Of a DNA stretch of 6,670 nt, positions 1-5,594 are shown in pieces. Source of the DNA: Bacillota bacterium. Lineage in GTDB: Bacteria > Bacillota > Bacilli > Bacillales > Cytobacillaceae. Both the position numbers and the translations under genes were made by a program. Location of the stretch: the NCBI GenBank assembly GCA_023387295.1, contig JAEWIG010000257.1:1-6670 (forward strand), in the 5' to 3' direction. The notes under the pieces were generated by a model. It saw only the letters and a list, made by a program, of their open reading frames with translations. It was not told the origin of the DNA and ran no database searches. The first letter of the stretch is position 1, and every line of letters begins with the position of its first letter.

Positions 1-826
1 TGAAGGTATGACTTCTTATGTCCTGATGGACTTACGTCACTTAGGAAAAGAAAAAATTATGGAACGCCTCCCACAAGTTCGAGAACTAGCAATGGATTTT
101 GAGGGTGTTGACTTAATTAAAGAACCAGTGCCGATTCGTCCAAGCTGTCATTATATGATGGGTGGGATTCATGTAACTGATTACAAAACATGTGCGACTC
201 CGATAGAGGGTATTCATGCTGCTGGAGAATGTTGCTCTGTATCGGTTCATGGAGCAAACCGTTTAGGTGGTAACTCAGTAGCCGATGTAGTGTTATTTGG
301 TAAATATGCAGGAATAGGGGCTCAAGAGTCTGCGAAAAAACGCTCCTATGCTTCGACATCTAAACTAGAACAAGAGGCTGCAGGATGGCGGGCGAAATTC
401 CAATATATTCGTAATAAAAAAACGGGTATTAATATGTTCGAAATTCGAGATAAAATGGCTGAAACAATGTGGTATAACGTTGGAATCTTCCGTACAGAGG
501 AAGAGATGGTAAATGCCTATAATACCATTGGTGAGTTACTTGAACAATATGACGATGCTTATATTGGAGATTCCATTGAAGCGTATAATATGTCGTTCAT
601 TAATTATATAGAACTTGGCAACTTGCTAAAACTGGCAAAGGCAGTGGCAATGGGTGCAATTAATCGGAAAGAGAGCCGTGGCTCACATTCAAGGGGAGAT
701 TTCCCTAATCGTGATGATGAGAATTTCCTAAAACATACGTTAATTTATAACGAAGGGAAAGAATATCGTCTGGAATATTTGCCGGTCACGATTACGAAAT
801 ATCAACCGGAGGAGCGAAAATACTGA
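1..826 (+). CDS. frdA: Fumarate reductase/succinate dehydrogenase flavoprotein subunit, C-terminal part (5' end outside window)
   Basis: Catalytic FAD subunit that interconverts fumarate and succinate. The frame is open from the left edge (first whole codon at position 2), so the ATG at 8 is internal; about 274 codons are visible, roughly the last half of a usual FrdA/SdhA. What is seen: a DLRHLG segment at 35-52; PSCHYMMGG, whose His (149-151) matches the substrate-binding His of the family; HGANRLGGNS, whose Arg (260-262) matches the substrate-binding Arg and which closes the FAD site; and the late signature RKESRGSH...RDD...NFLKHTL around 668-738. These blocks resemble E. coli FrdA closely, from memory rather than from an alignment. 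The proton-shuttle Arg and the FAD-binding N-terminus lie upstream, as would any Tat signal, so cellular location is unknown. The stop codon overlaps the iron-sulfur subunit start by one base (TGATG). The neighbours suggest a type E complex. Confidence 0.93.
   Translation, partial: EGMTSYVLMDLRHLGKEKIMERLPQVRELAMDFEGVDLIKEPVPIRPSCHYMMGGIHVTDYKTCATPIEGIHAAGECCSVSVHGANRLGGNSVADVVLFGKYAGIGAQESAKKRSYASTSKLEQEAAGWRAKFQYIRNKKTGINMFEIRDKMAETMWYNVGIFRTEEEMVNAYNTIGELLEQYDDAYIGDSIEAYNMSFINYIELGNLLKLAKAVAMGAINRKESRGSHSRGDFPNRDDENFLKHTLIYNEGKEYRLEYLPVTITKYQPEERKY
808..814 (+). promoter_or_regulatory. Ribosome binding site of the iron-sulfur subunit, inside the end of the flavoprotein gene
   Basis: GGAGGAG lies 11 bases before the ATG at 826 and within the last codons of the upstream gene. 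With the TGATG stop/start overlap it fixes the start at 826 and suggests coupled, near-equimolar translation of the two subunits. Confidence 0.8.
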
Positions 827-1779
827 TGAGAACGATACAATTTACAATTAAACGATTCGACACAAAAAAAGTATGGTATCAAGACTACTCTCTACCTTAT
901 GAAAAAGGAAAAACAATTCTTTGGGCTTTAACATTGATCCGTGAGGAAATAGATCCAACTTTAGTATTTACATCTGCATGTCGCCATGCTATTTGTGGGA
1001 GTTGTGCTATTCAAGTAAATGGAAAATCATATTTAGCATGTAAGGCTTCTCTTGATGAGATACTCGAGACATTTAAGACAGACAATCTAATATTTGAACC
1101 ATTAAATAATTTTGAAGTAATTAAAGACCTTGCTATTGCATGGGAGCCAAAGATGGAGAAAATGAAACAAGTGAAACCCTGGCTACTCCCGACAAATGAA
1201 GGAAGTATCGAAAAGGGCTTTACTCAAAGTGAAGATGATTTCCATCAAATTGCTGCCCCAACGGACTGTATTCTTTGTGGTGTTTGTACTTCAGAATGTA
1301 ACCAACTCGCTGTTAATGATGGAACATACTTAGATCCTTTTATTTTGAATCGAGCATACCGTTTTGCTGTTGACTCAAGGGATGGTTCACCTGAAGAGCA
1401 TATTCAACCAGCTTATGAAAATGAGCTATGGAAATGTATGCATTGTATGCAATGTGTATCTAGCTGTCCAAAAGGGATTCCACTGACTGACCAAATTGCA
1501 TACTTACGACAAGAATCAATCAGAATGGGTGAAGTAAATAACCAAGGAGCAAAACACGCATTTGCTTTCCACGATGATGTTCGTAACAAAGGTCGATTAA
1601 ATGAAACGATGCTGCCAATTAAGACGGACGGACTTCTGAAAACAGCAACGACCAAAATTCCTTTTGCTCTTCGGATGATTAAAAAAGGAAAAATTAATCC
1701 ACTTCATATGCCAAAAGCCGTTGAAGGAATTAAAGGAGTAAAAGAGATTTATAAGTATGCCGAGGAGGTTAGAAGCTAA
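826..1779 (+). CDS. frdB: Fumarate reductase/succinate dehydrogenase iron-sulfur subunit, long type E form
   Basis: Electron-transfer subunit carrying electrons between the FAD subunit and the quinone-side subunit; 317 residues. The N-terminal plant-ferredoxin-like domain (about 1-105) has the complete [2Fe-2S] pattern C52-x4-C57-x2-C60-x11-C72. The C-terminal domain has C148-x2-C151-x2-C154-x3-C158 and C204-x2-C207-x2-C210-x3-C214. In classical enzymes the position equivalent to 207 is not cysteine and the third cluster is [3Fe-4S]. Here all four cysteines are present, so a second [4Fe-4S] cluster is inferred. About 75 residues beyond the usual ~240-residue FrdB form a basic C-terminal extension resembling HdrC/GlpC-type tails, as in type E subunits. 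One-base overlaps join it to the genes on both sides. Identity as an SdhB/FrdB homologue is firm; fumarate reductase versus succinate dehydrogenase direction is not. Confidence 0.94.
   Translation: MRTIQFTIKRFDTKKVWYQDYSLPYEKGKTILWALTLIREEIDPTLVFTSACRHAICGSCAIQVNGKSYLACKASLDEILETFKTDNLIFEPLNNFEVIKDLAIAWEPKMEKMKQVKPWLLPTNEGSIEKGFTQSEDDFHQIAAPTDCILCGVCTSECNQLAVNDGTYLDPFILNRAYRFAVDSRDGSPEEHIQPAYENELWKCMHCMQCVSSCPKGIPLTDQIAYLRQESIRMGEVNNQGAKHAFAFHDDVRNKGRLNETMLPIKTDGLLKTATTKIPFALRMIKKGKINPLHMPKAVEGIKGVKEIYKYAEEVRS
1762..1769 (+). promoter_or_regulatory. Strong ribosome binding site for the CCG-domain subunit
   Basis: GAGGAGGT lies inside the end of the iron-sulfur subunit gene, nine bases before the ATG at 1779, which overlaps the preceding TAA by one base (TAATG). 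It fixes the start of the third subunit and points to coupled translation. Confidence 0.8.
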
Positions 1780-2663
1780 TGAAATACGCATTTTTTCCAG
1801 GATGTACATTAGAATCAGCTGCTGGGGAACTCATGATTTCAACTAAGAGGGTTGCCGAGGAATTGGGTATTGAATTAATCGAATTAAATGGATGGACGTG
1901 CTGTGGAGCAAGTCATATTCAAGATGTGGATAACTTTTTAGCCACAAGCATTAATGCTCGTAACATCGCTTTAGGTGAAAAATTTGGAACATCAAAAATA
2001 ATAACTGTATGTAATACTTGTACATTGATGCTTCGAACTGCAAAGGATAAGCTTGATAAAAATGAAAAGTTACGCAAAGAAGTAAACAAAGGATTAAGGG
2101 GCACAGGTTTGCAGTATAAAGGAACAGCCGAAGTAACCCACTTATTATGGGCTTTAATAGAAGATTACGGTCTTATGCGCTTGAAGCAAAAAGTGAAACG
2201 TCCATTAACAGGATTAAAAGTAGCGAATTTCTACGGATGCCATATTTTAATGCCTCCTAGTATTATGGGATTTGAGAACCATCGAAATCCTTACTCAATG
2301 GAAATGGTTGCAGAAGTACTAGGGGCAGAAAGTGTTGATTTTGATCAACGTTTAGCTTGCTGTGGATTCCACTCTGTATTCCCAGCGGAAAGAGAAGTTA
2401 TGAACTTGACAGGGAAGAACTGTTTATCACCGAAAAATTCAGGAGCACACTGTTTAGTTACACCATGTCCACTATGCCAAATGCAGCTTGATGCATATCA
2501 ACCAGATGCACAAAAAAGATTTGCGGAAGATATTACGATGCCAGTGCTTCACTTGCCACAGTTAATAGGTCTTGCTTTAGGTTTATCACCAGAAGAACTT
2601 GCAATTCAGCGCCATGTTGTTGATGCGATTCCAATGCTAAAAGAGAGCTTGCAATTAGCGTAA
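1779..2663 (+). CDS. CCG-domain cysteine-rich subunit (HdrB/SdhE/MfrE-like) of type E fumarate reductase/succinate dehydrogenase
   Basis: Probable quinone-side subunit replacing the usual haem-containing membrane anchor; 294 residues. Two complete cysteine-rich CCG motifs are visible: C9-x31-C41-C42-x35-C78-x2-C81 and C154-x39-C194-C195-x34-C230-x2-C233. In HdrB of heterodisulfide reductase such motifs bind unusual noncubane [4Fe-4S] clusters; two extra cysteines (C215, C225) lie outside the pattern. There is no transmembrane helix. Membrane contact in this family is thought to be through amphipathic helices, and the HLPQLIGLALGL stretch (258-269) is a typical family segment. Automatic pipelines would probably call it CoB-CoM heterodisulfide reductase subunit B, but adjacency to FrdA and FrdB with one-base overlap assigns it to the fumarate/succinate complex. 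Known relatives are SdhE of archaeal SdhABE and MfrE of the 8-methylmenaquinol:fumarate reductase. The symbol sdhE is avoided because it also names a flavinylation factor. Confidence 0.88.
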   Translation: MKYAFFPGCTLESAAGELMISTKRVAEELGIELIELNGWTCCGASHIQDVDNFLATSINARNIALGEKFGTSKIITVCNTCTLMLRTAKDKLDKNEKLRKEVNKGLRGTGLQYKGTAEVTHLLWALIEDYGLMRLKQKVKRPLTGLKVANFYGCHILMPPSIMGFENHRNPYSMEMVAEVLGAESVDFDQRLACCGFHSVFPAEREVMNLTGKNCLSPKNSGAHCLVTPCPLCQMQLDAYQPDAQKRFAEDITMPVLHLPQLIGLALGLSPEELAIQRHVVDAIPMLKESLQLA

Positions 2664-2680
2664 ATTAAGTTAGATAAAAA

Positions 2681-2684
2681 GGGG
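2681..2684 (+). promoter_or_regulatory. Ribosome binding site that sets the GTG start at 2694
   Basis: AAAAAGGGGATAT: the GGGG core sits nine bases before GTG at 2694. No ATG is available at a suitable distance in this frame, so the spacing supports GTG as the start. Confidence 0.6.
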
Positions 2685-2693
2685 ATATTTTTC

Positions 2694-3032
2694 GTGAAAT
2701 ATACCTATCAAAAAAATGCCAAATTAGTTGGGAATGTTGATAACGAAAAGCTATGGCTTCTGAATCGTGAAGATGATTGGATTCATGATCAATATGGAGA
2801 AAGCTATATTTATTATGGTGTAATCCATAGTAGTGCAGCACCTTTTCATCCCTTATCTACGTCCATTACTGGATACTTTCAAGATCGAGATACGCAGAAA
2901 TGGATAAAGGTAAAAGGTGGAGTTGCTTCCTTTATGCTAGGGGATATTGAAAAAGCTTGGCTTGATAATATTGAAAATTTTCTACATGTTGAAATGAAAA
3001 CAAGTGTTTATAAGTATTATAGAAAAGTCTAA
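2694..3032 (+). CDS. Small protein of unknown function downstream of the fumarate reductase genes
   Basis: I do not recognise this 112-residue protein. It starts with GTG after a well-placed GGGG ribosome binding site and ends just before an intrinsic terminator, which with same-strand spacing of 30 bases from the previous stop argues that it is real and probably the last gene of the same transcript. It has no signal peptide, no transmembrane segment and no cysteine, so it is unlikely to carry a thiolate-bound metal cluster. It is rich in aromatic residues: about ten Tyr, and Trp at 21, 29, 70 and 89. A compact soluble cytoplasmic fold is likely. A helper role for the reductase complex is possible only by position; it could equally be an unrelated passenger gene. 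Confidence 0.75.
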   Translation: MKYTYQKNAKLVGNVDNEKLWLLNREDDWIHDQYGESYIYYGVIHSSAAPFHPLSTSITGYFQDRDTQKWIKVKGGVASFMLGDIEKAWLDNIENFLHVEMKTSVYKYYRKV

Positions 3033-3075
3033 AGAGGTTCTTCTAATGTAGAAGATCCTCTTGTTTTGTATTTTT
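3032..3075 (+). terminator. Intrinsic terminator after the fumarate reductase/small protein unit
   Basis: An imperfect inverted repeat pairs 3032-3045 with 3049-3062: 13 base pairs and one T-T mismatch (3038/3056) around a three-base ATG loop. The arms read AAGAGGTTCTTCTA and TAGAAGATCCTCTT, followed by a T-rich tail (GTTTTGTATTTTT). It begins in the TAA of the small protein gene, as expected for an operon end. Confidence 0.85.
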
Positions 3076-3132
3076 AAGGAGGACGAATAGCAATAAAACA
3101 GGATATCTTAATCGGTTTCATGTTTAGCTTTG

Positions 3133-3193
3133 AAAAAAGTTACAAATAGGTAACATCGTTTCGATTGACTGTTACTCGTTTGTAACCCTTTTT
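3133..3193. terminator. Large nested hairpin flanked by A-run and T-run; possible bidirectional terminator
   Basis: GTTACAAA (3139-3146) pairs with TTTGTAAC (3179-3186) and GTAAC (3150-3154) pairs with GTTAC (3171-3175), separated by a 3x3 internal loop. The apical loop contains ATCGTTTCGAT, a small hairpin of its own. Six A residues precede the stem and CC-CTTTTT follows it, so a transcript from either strand would have a stem followed by a U-run; the minus-strand version has the U-run directly after the stem. No supported minus-strand gene ends here. A protein-binding palindrome or a regulatory leader element are alternatives. Confidence 0.45.
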
Positions 3194-3361
3194 GTTATGA
3201 ATTTCATTATGATGAATGCATAGTGAATGGATATCTCCGTAGGCTCGTATGAGGATGGTGTGAAGGAATCCAGCATGGTGCGATGAAAAAATTAAAGAAG
3301 AATTTCCAAGAAGTAACGGAGTTTTCATCTTTAGCTATGAATATAAATTAAACAGAACGGA

Positions 3362-3391
3362 TTAATAATTCTAAATATTGTAAAATATAAA
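3362..3391 (+). promoter_or_regulatory. Weak SigA-type promoter candidate for the two-component genes
   Basis: TTAATA (3362-3367, four of six matches to TTGACA) and TATAAA (3386-3391, five of six matches to TATAAT) are separated by 18 bases, which would start transcription near 3398, before the GAGG at 3412-3415. The region is so AT-rich that chance matches are expected. A promoter is needed somewhere here because a terminator lies upstream. Confidence 0.25.
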
Positions 3392-3423
3392 TATCAAATG
3401 CTATTAAATGTGAGGTTATTTCG

Positions 3424-4131
3424 ATGGCGGAGGAGAAAATTTTAGTAGTTGAAGATGAAATGTCGATTCGGAAGCTTATTGCCTTTAATTTACAGCGTTC
3501 TAATTTTGAAGTGCTTGAGGCTGGGGATGGAGCAGCTGCACTAAAGCTTGTGAAAGAAGAAAAGCCTTCCCTTGTGATATTGGATTTAATGCTGCCTGAT
3601 ATGGACGGCTTTGAGATTTGTTCCAAGCTAAAAGAAGAACACCCAGGTCTTGCTATTATTATTGTTTCGGCTAGAGGGCAAGATATGGAGAAAATAATGG
3701 GACTTGAGCTTGGAGCAGATGATTATATTGTAAAGCCGTTTAACCCTCTTGAATTAGTAGCTAGAATTCGCTCTGTACTAAGAAGAACGAATATGGAAAC
3801 GAATCAAAAGCAGCAGACCAAAATGAAAATGGGACCATTTATTCTTGAACCAAAAACACAACGAGTCTATAAGAATGAGAAGCTCGTGAAATTAACAGTT
3901 CGCGAATTTCAATTGATGAAGCTTTTTTTCGAAAGGTTAAATGAGCCAATTACAAGAGACAATCTTCTCGATGAAGTATGGGGGATGGATTATTTTGGTG
4001 ACTCCAAAACAGTTGATGTTCATATTCGCAGATTAAGAGAAAAGATTGAGGACGATCCATCGAATCCTTGCTATCTAAAAACGATTTGGGGATTTGGCTA
4101 TTGTTTTCAAGAAAGTGAGAATGGAGTATGA
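3424..4131 (+). CDS. OmpR/PhoP-family response regulator
   Basis: DNA-binding output half of a two-component system, 235 residues, the normal length. The receiver domain (about 4-118) has the acidic pair E10/D11, phospho-acceptor D54 in ILDLMLPDMDG, S82 at the switch Thr/Ser position, and K104 in VKPF. The C-terminal winged helix (about 136-228) carries the recognition-helix region SKTVDVHIRRLREKIE (194-209) and the wing segment WGFGYCF. All key residues are present, so it should be phosphorylatable. GAGG at 3412-3415 lies eight bases before the ATG. It overlaps the kinase gene by four bases (ATGA), making the kinase its cognate partner. Sequence style is that of the PhoP/ResD/YycF subgroup, but the mdh neighbourhood usual for phoPR is absent, so no gene symbol is given. 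Targets are unknown; a candidate operator lies at 5497-5524. Confidence 0.93.
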   Translation: MAEEKILVVEDEMSIRKLIAFNLQRSNFEVLEAGDGAAALKLVKEEKPSLVILDLMLPDMDGFEICSKLKEEHPGLAIIIVSARGQDMEKIMGLELGADDYIVKPFNPLELVARIRSVLRRTNMETNQKQQTKMKMGPFILEPKTQRVYKNEKLVKLTVREFQLMKLFFERLNEPITRDNLLDEVWGMDYFGDSKTVDVHIRRLREKIEDDPSNPCYLKTIWGFGYCFQESENGV

Positions 4132-5501
4132 AGCGAAGTATCCAGCGTCGATTAGTTTGGAGCAATTTACTTTTAATTATTGTAACGGTTGCACTATTTG
4201 AAGCCATTATTTTAGCTGGATTAATGTTTTACTATCAGAGCGGAATTAAACAAACATTAAGAGACCAAGGAGCGATGTTTTCTTCATTTTATGAACAAGA
4301 ATTAATGGAGGGCGCATTTGAAGAACAGGCGGAACAATTTTTATCCCAATATAAATTTCTAGTCAATGCGCAAGTTCAGCTTATCAATGAGAGTGGAGAC
4401 ATTGTTGCTGAAACTCATCGAAGCATAGAGAAGAATTTGCTCGAATTTGATGACGTAAAGGCTGGGCTAAATGGGAATGTAGGCTATTTATCTAGCAAAA
4501 TGGACAATGAAAAGGTCTTATCTGCTACGTATCCTTTATTTGCTGGTGGAAAAATTCTTGGGGCCATCCGTTTAACCACTTCTTTGGCACCATTAAATGC
4601 GGTTCTATATAAAAATATGCTTGTCTTACTATCTGTTGGCGGAGTTGTTATTCTTTTCGCAGCGTTATTAGGTTTTTTCCTGGCGAAATCGATCACAAAG
4701 CCAGTCAGTCATATGACAGTTGCTGCTGAAGAAATGGCTGCAGGTAAATTTTCTACAAGAATAATAAAGGAAAATGATGATGAAATTGGCAAGCTTGCTG
4801 ATACGCTTAATTTTATGGCACAGCAGGTTCAACAGCATGAGCAGTTTAAAAACCAATTTATCGCATCCATTAGTCATGATTTGCGCACTCCGCTTACGTC
4901 GATAAAAGGTTGGGCGGTTACGTTACATTCCATGGTTCAGGACCCTTTTTCTAAGGAGGGTCTTGAAATTATCACGAGTGAAAGTGATAGACTAAATCAT
5001 CTTGTGACGGATTTGCTGGACTTATCTAGTTTATCAAGCGGAAAGCTATCGTTTCAGTTTGAGGACGTCTTAATGGAACAGTTAATAACAGAGGTTGTCC
5101 ATCTATACGAAGTAAAGTTAGCCGAAAAAGACATTACACTCATAAAAAGACTTGATGACAAAATTGGCATTATTCATGCTGATCAAAATCGAATGAAACA
5201 AGTGTTACTCAACTTGCTTGATAATGCATTGAAATTTACTCCAACAGGTGGCGAAATAGCGATTGAGCTTGAGAGAAAGGAATCATTCGTCATTATTCGG
5301 ATAAAGGATAATGGCATTGGAATTTCGAAAGAAGAATTATATGAAGTAAAGGAAAAGTTTTTTAAAGGGAAAAAGAAAGGCTCAGGAACTGGATTGGGAC
5401 TTGCTATTTGTGAGGAGATCATCCAAGCGCATAACGGGAGGTTTGAGCTTGAGAGTGAAGAAGGAAATGGAACGACTGCCATTATTAAATTACCGATGTA
5501 A
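4128..5501 (+). CDS. Membrane sensor histidine kinase (HAMP-HisKA-HATPase)
   Basis: Partner kinase of the regulator just upstream, 457 residues. Order of parts: short basic N-terminus; TM1 (about 10-36); an extracytoplasmic region of about 125 residues (37-161); TM2 (about 162-186); HAMP linker (about 187-238); HisKA dimerisation domain with phospho-acceptor H250 in SISHDLRTPLTS; and HATPase_c with N box (N362, N366 in LNLLDNALKF), G1 box DNGIGIS (394-400), F box (EKFFKG, about 409-414) and G2 box GSGTGLGLAI (418-427). All catalytic boxes are intact. There is no cytoplasmic PAS domain between HAMP and HisKA, unlike PhoR, WalK and ResE of Bacillus, so the signal is probably read by the outer domain. 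The start overlaps the regulator stop as ATGA. The ligand is unknown; the downstream lipoprotein is a candidate partner. Confidence 0.94.
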   Translation: MKRSIQRRLVWSNLLLIIVTVALFEAIILAGLMFYYQSGIKQTLRDQGAMFSSFYEQELMEGAFEEQAEQFLSQYKFLVNAQVQLINESGDIVAETHRSIEKNLLEFDDVKAGLNGNVGYLSSKMDNEKVLSATYPLFAGGKILGAIRLTTSLAPLNAVLYKNMLVLLSVGGVVILFAALLGFFLAKSITKPVSHMTVAAEEMAAGKFSTRIIKENDDEIGKLADTLNFMAQQVQQHEQFKNQFIASISHDLRTPLTSIKGWAVTLHSMVQDPFSKEGLEIITSESDRLNHLVTDLLDLSSLSSGKLSFQFEDVLMEQLITEVVHLYEVKLAEKDITLIKRLDDKIGIIHADQNRMKQVLLNLLDNALKFTPTGGEIAIELERKESFVIIRIKDNGIGISKEELYEVKEKFFKGKKKGSGTGLGLAICEEIIQAHNGRFELESEEGNGTTAIIKLPM

Positions 5502-5524
5502 CCAATTATTAACTTTTCATTAAC
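5497..5524 (+). promoter_or_regulatory. Candidate operator: direct repeats with 11-base period
   Basis: ATTAAC at 5508-5513 and again at 5519-5524, spaced by TTTTC. A partial copy TGTAAC at 5497-5502 keeps the same 11-base step and overlaps the kinase stop codon. Hexamers repeated every 11 bases are the known binding layout of OmpR/PhoP-family regulators, and TTAAC resembles the core of the Bacillus PhoP box. Position before the lipoprotein gene makes it a plausible site for the adjacent regulator. Short AT-rich repeats can arise by chance. Confidence 0.4.
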
Positions 5525-5594
5525 CAAATAGAAGCGATTTCCTTTTCGAAAAAGACTAAAGTCAAGATAGAAAGGGAAACGGAGGAATGAAAAA
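5502..5594. other. Kinase-lipoprotein gap with small palindromes and no clear terminator
   Basis: Besides the direct repeats this 93-base gap contains TTTTCGAAAA (5543-5552), a perfect palindrome, and GACTAAAGTC (5554-5563), four-base arms around AA. Neither is followed by a T-run, so no intrinsic terminator is seen and read-through from the two-component genes into the lipoprotein gene is possible. No good -35/-10 pair was found; a regulator-activated promoter with a poor -35 would fit but is not shown. Confidence 0.5.
5581..5585 (+). promoter_or_regulatory. Ribosome binding site deciding the lipoprotein start
   Basis: GGAGG lies nine bases before ATG at 5595. A nearer ATG at 5587 is only one base away and opens a three-codon frame ending in TGA at 5596-5598, so 5595 is the usable start. 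Confidence 0.8.

Larger units (their letters stand above)
3076..3423. other. Intergenic region of about 350 bases without a convincing gene
   Basis: Between the terminator and the response regulator no open frame with a credible start and length was found. It contains a perfect AAGGAGG (3076-3082) that is not followed by ATG, GTG or TTG at usable distance but leads into an open stretch of 20 codons if ATA is read as start (3087-3149). It also holds a nested hairpin (3133-3193), two tiny overlapping ATG frames without ribosome binding sites (3227-3351), and a very AT-rich segment before the regulator gene. It may hold remnants of a lost gene; nothing here is recognisable. Confidence 0.6.

Noticed and set aside
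1779..2663. Calling this gene a true heterodisulfide reductase subunit B.
   Set aside because: The operon partners are FrdA and FrdB homologues with overlapping genes, and there is no HdrA or methanogenesis gene; a type E fumarate/succinate subunit fits better.
3140..3328. Minus-strand open frame of 62 codons in the intergenic region.
   Set aside because: It runs through the nested hairpin, the predicted peptide has no recognisable feature, and no ribosome binding site was identified for it.
3227..3351. Two tiny frames (3227-3286, 19 codons; 3283-3351, 22 codons) linked by an ATGA overlap, looking like coupled small peptides.
   Set aside because: Neither has a ribosome binding site, the peptides are not recognisable, and the region is AT-rich intergenic sequence where such frames are expected.
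3424..5501. Assigning the two-component genes as phoP and phoR.
   Set aside because: The kinase lacks the PAS domain of PhoR and the usual mdh neighbour is absent; family resemblance of the regulator alone is not enough.
5543..5563. TTTTCGAAAA plus GACTAAAGTC as an intrinsic terminator after the kinase gene.
   Set aside because: The stems are short and AT-rich, have almost no loop, and are not followed by a T-run.
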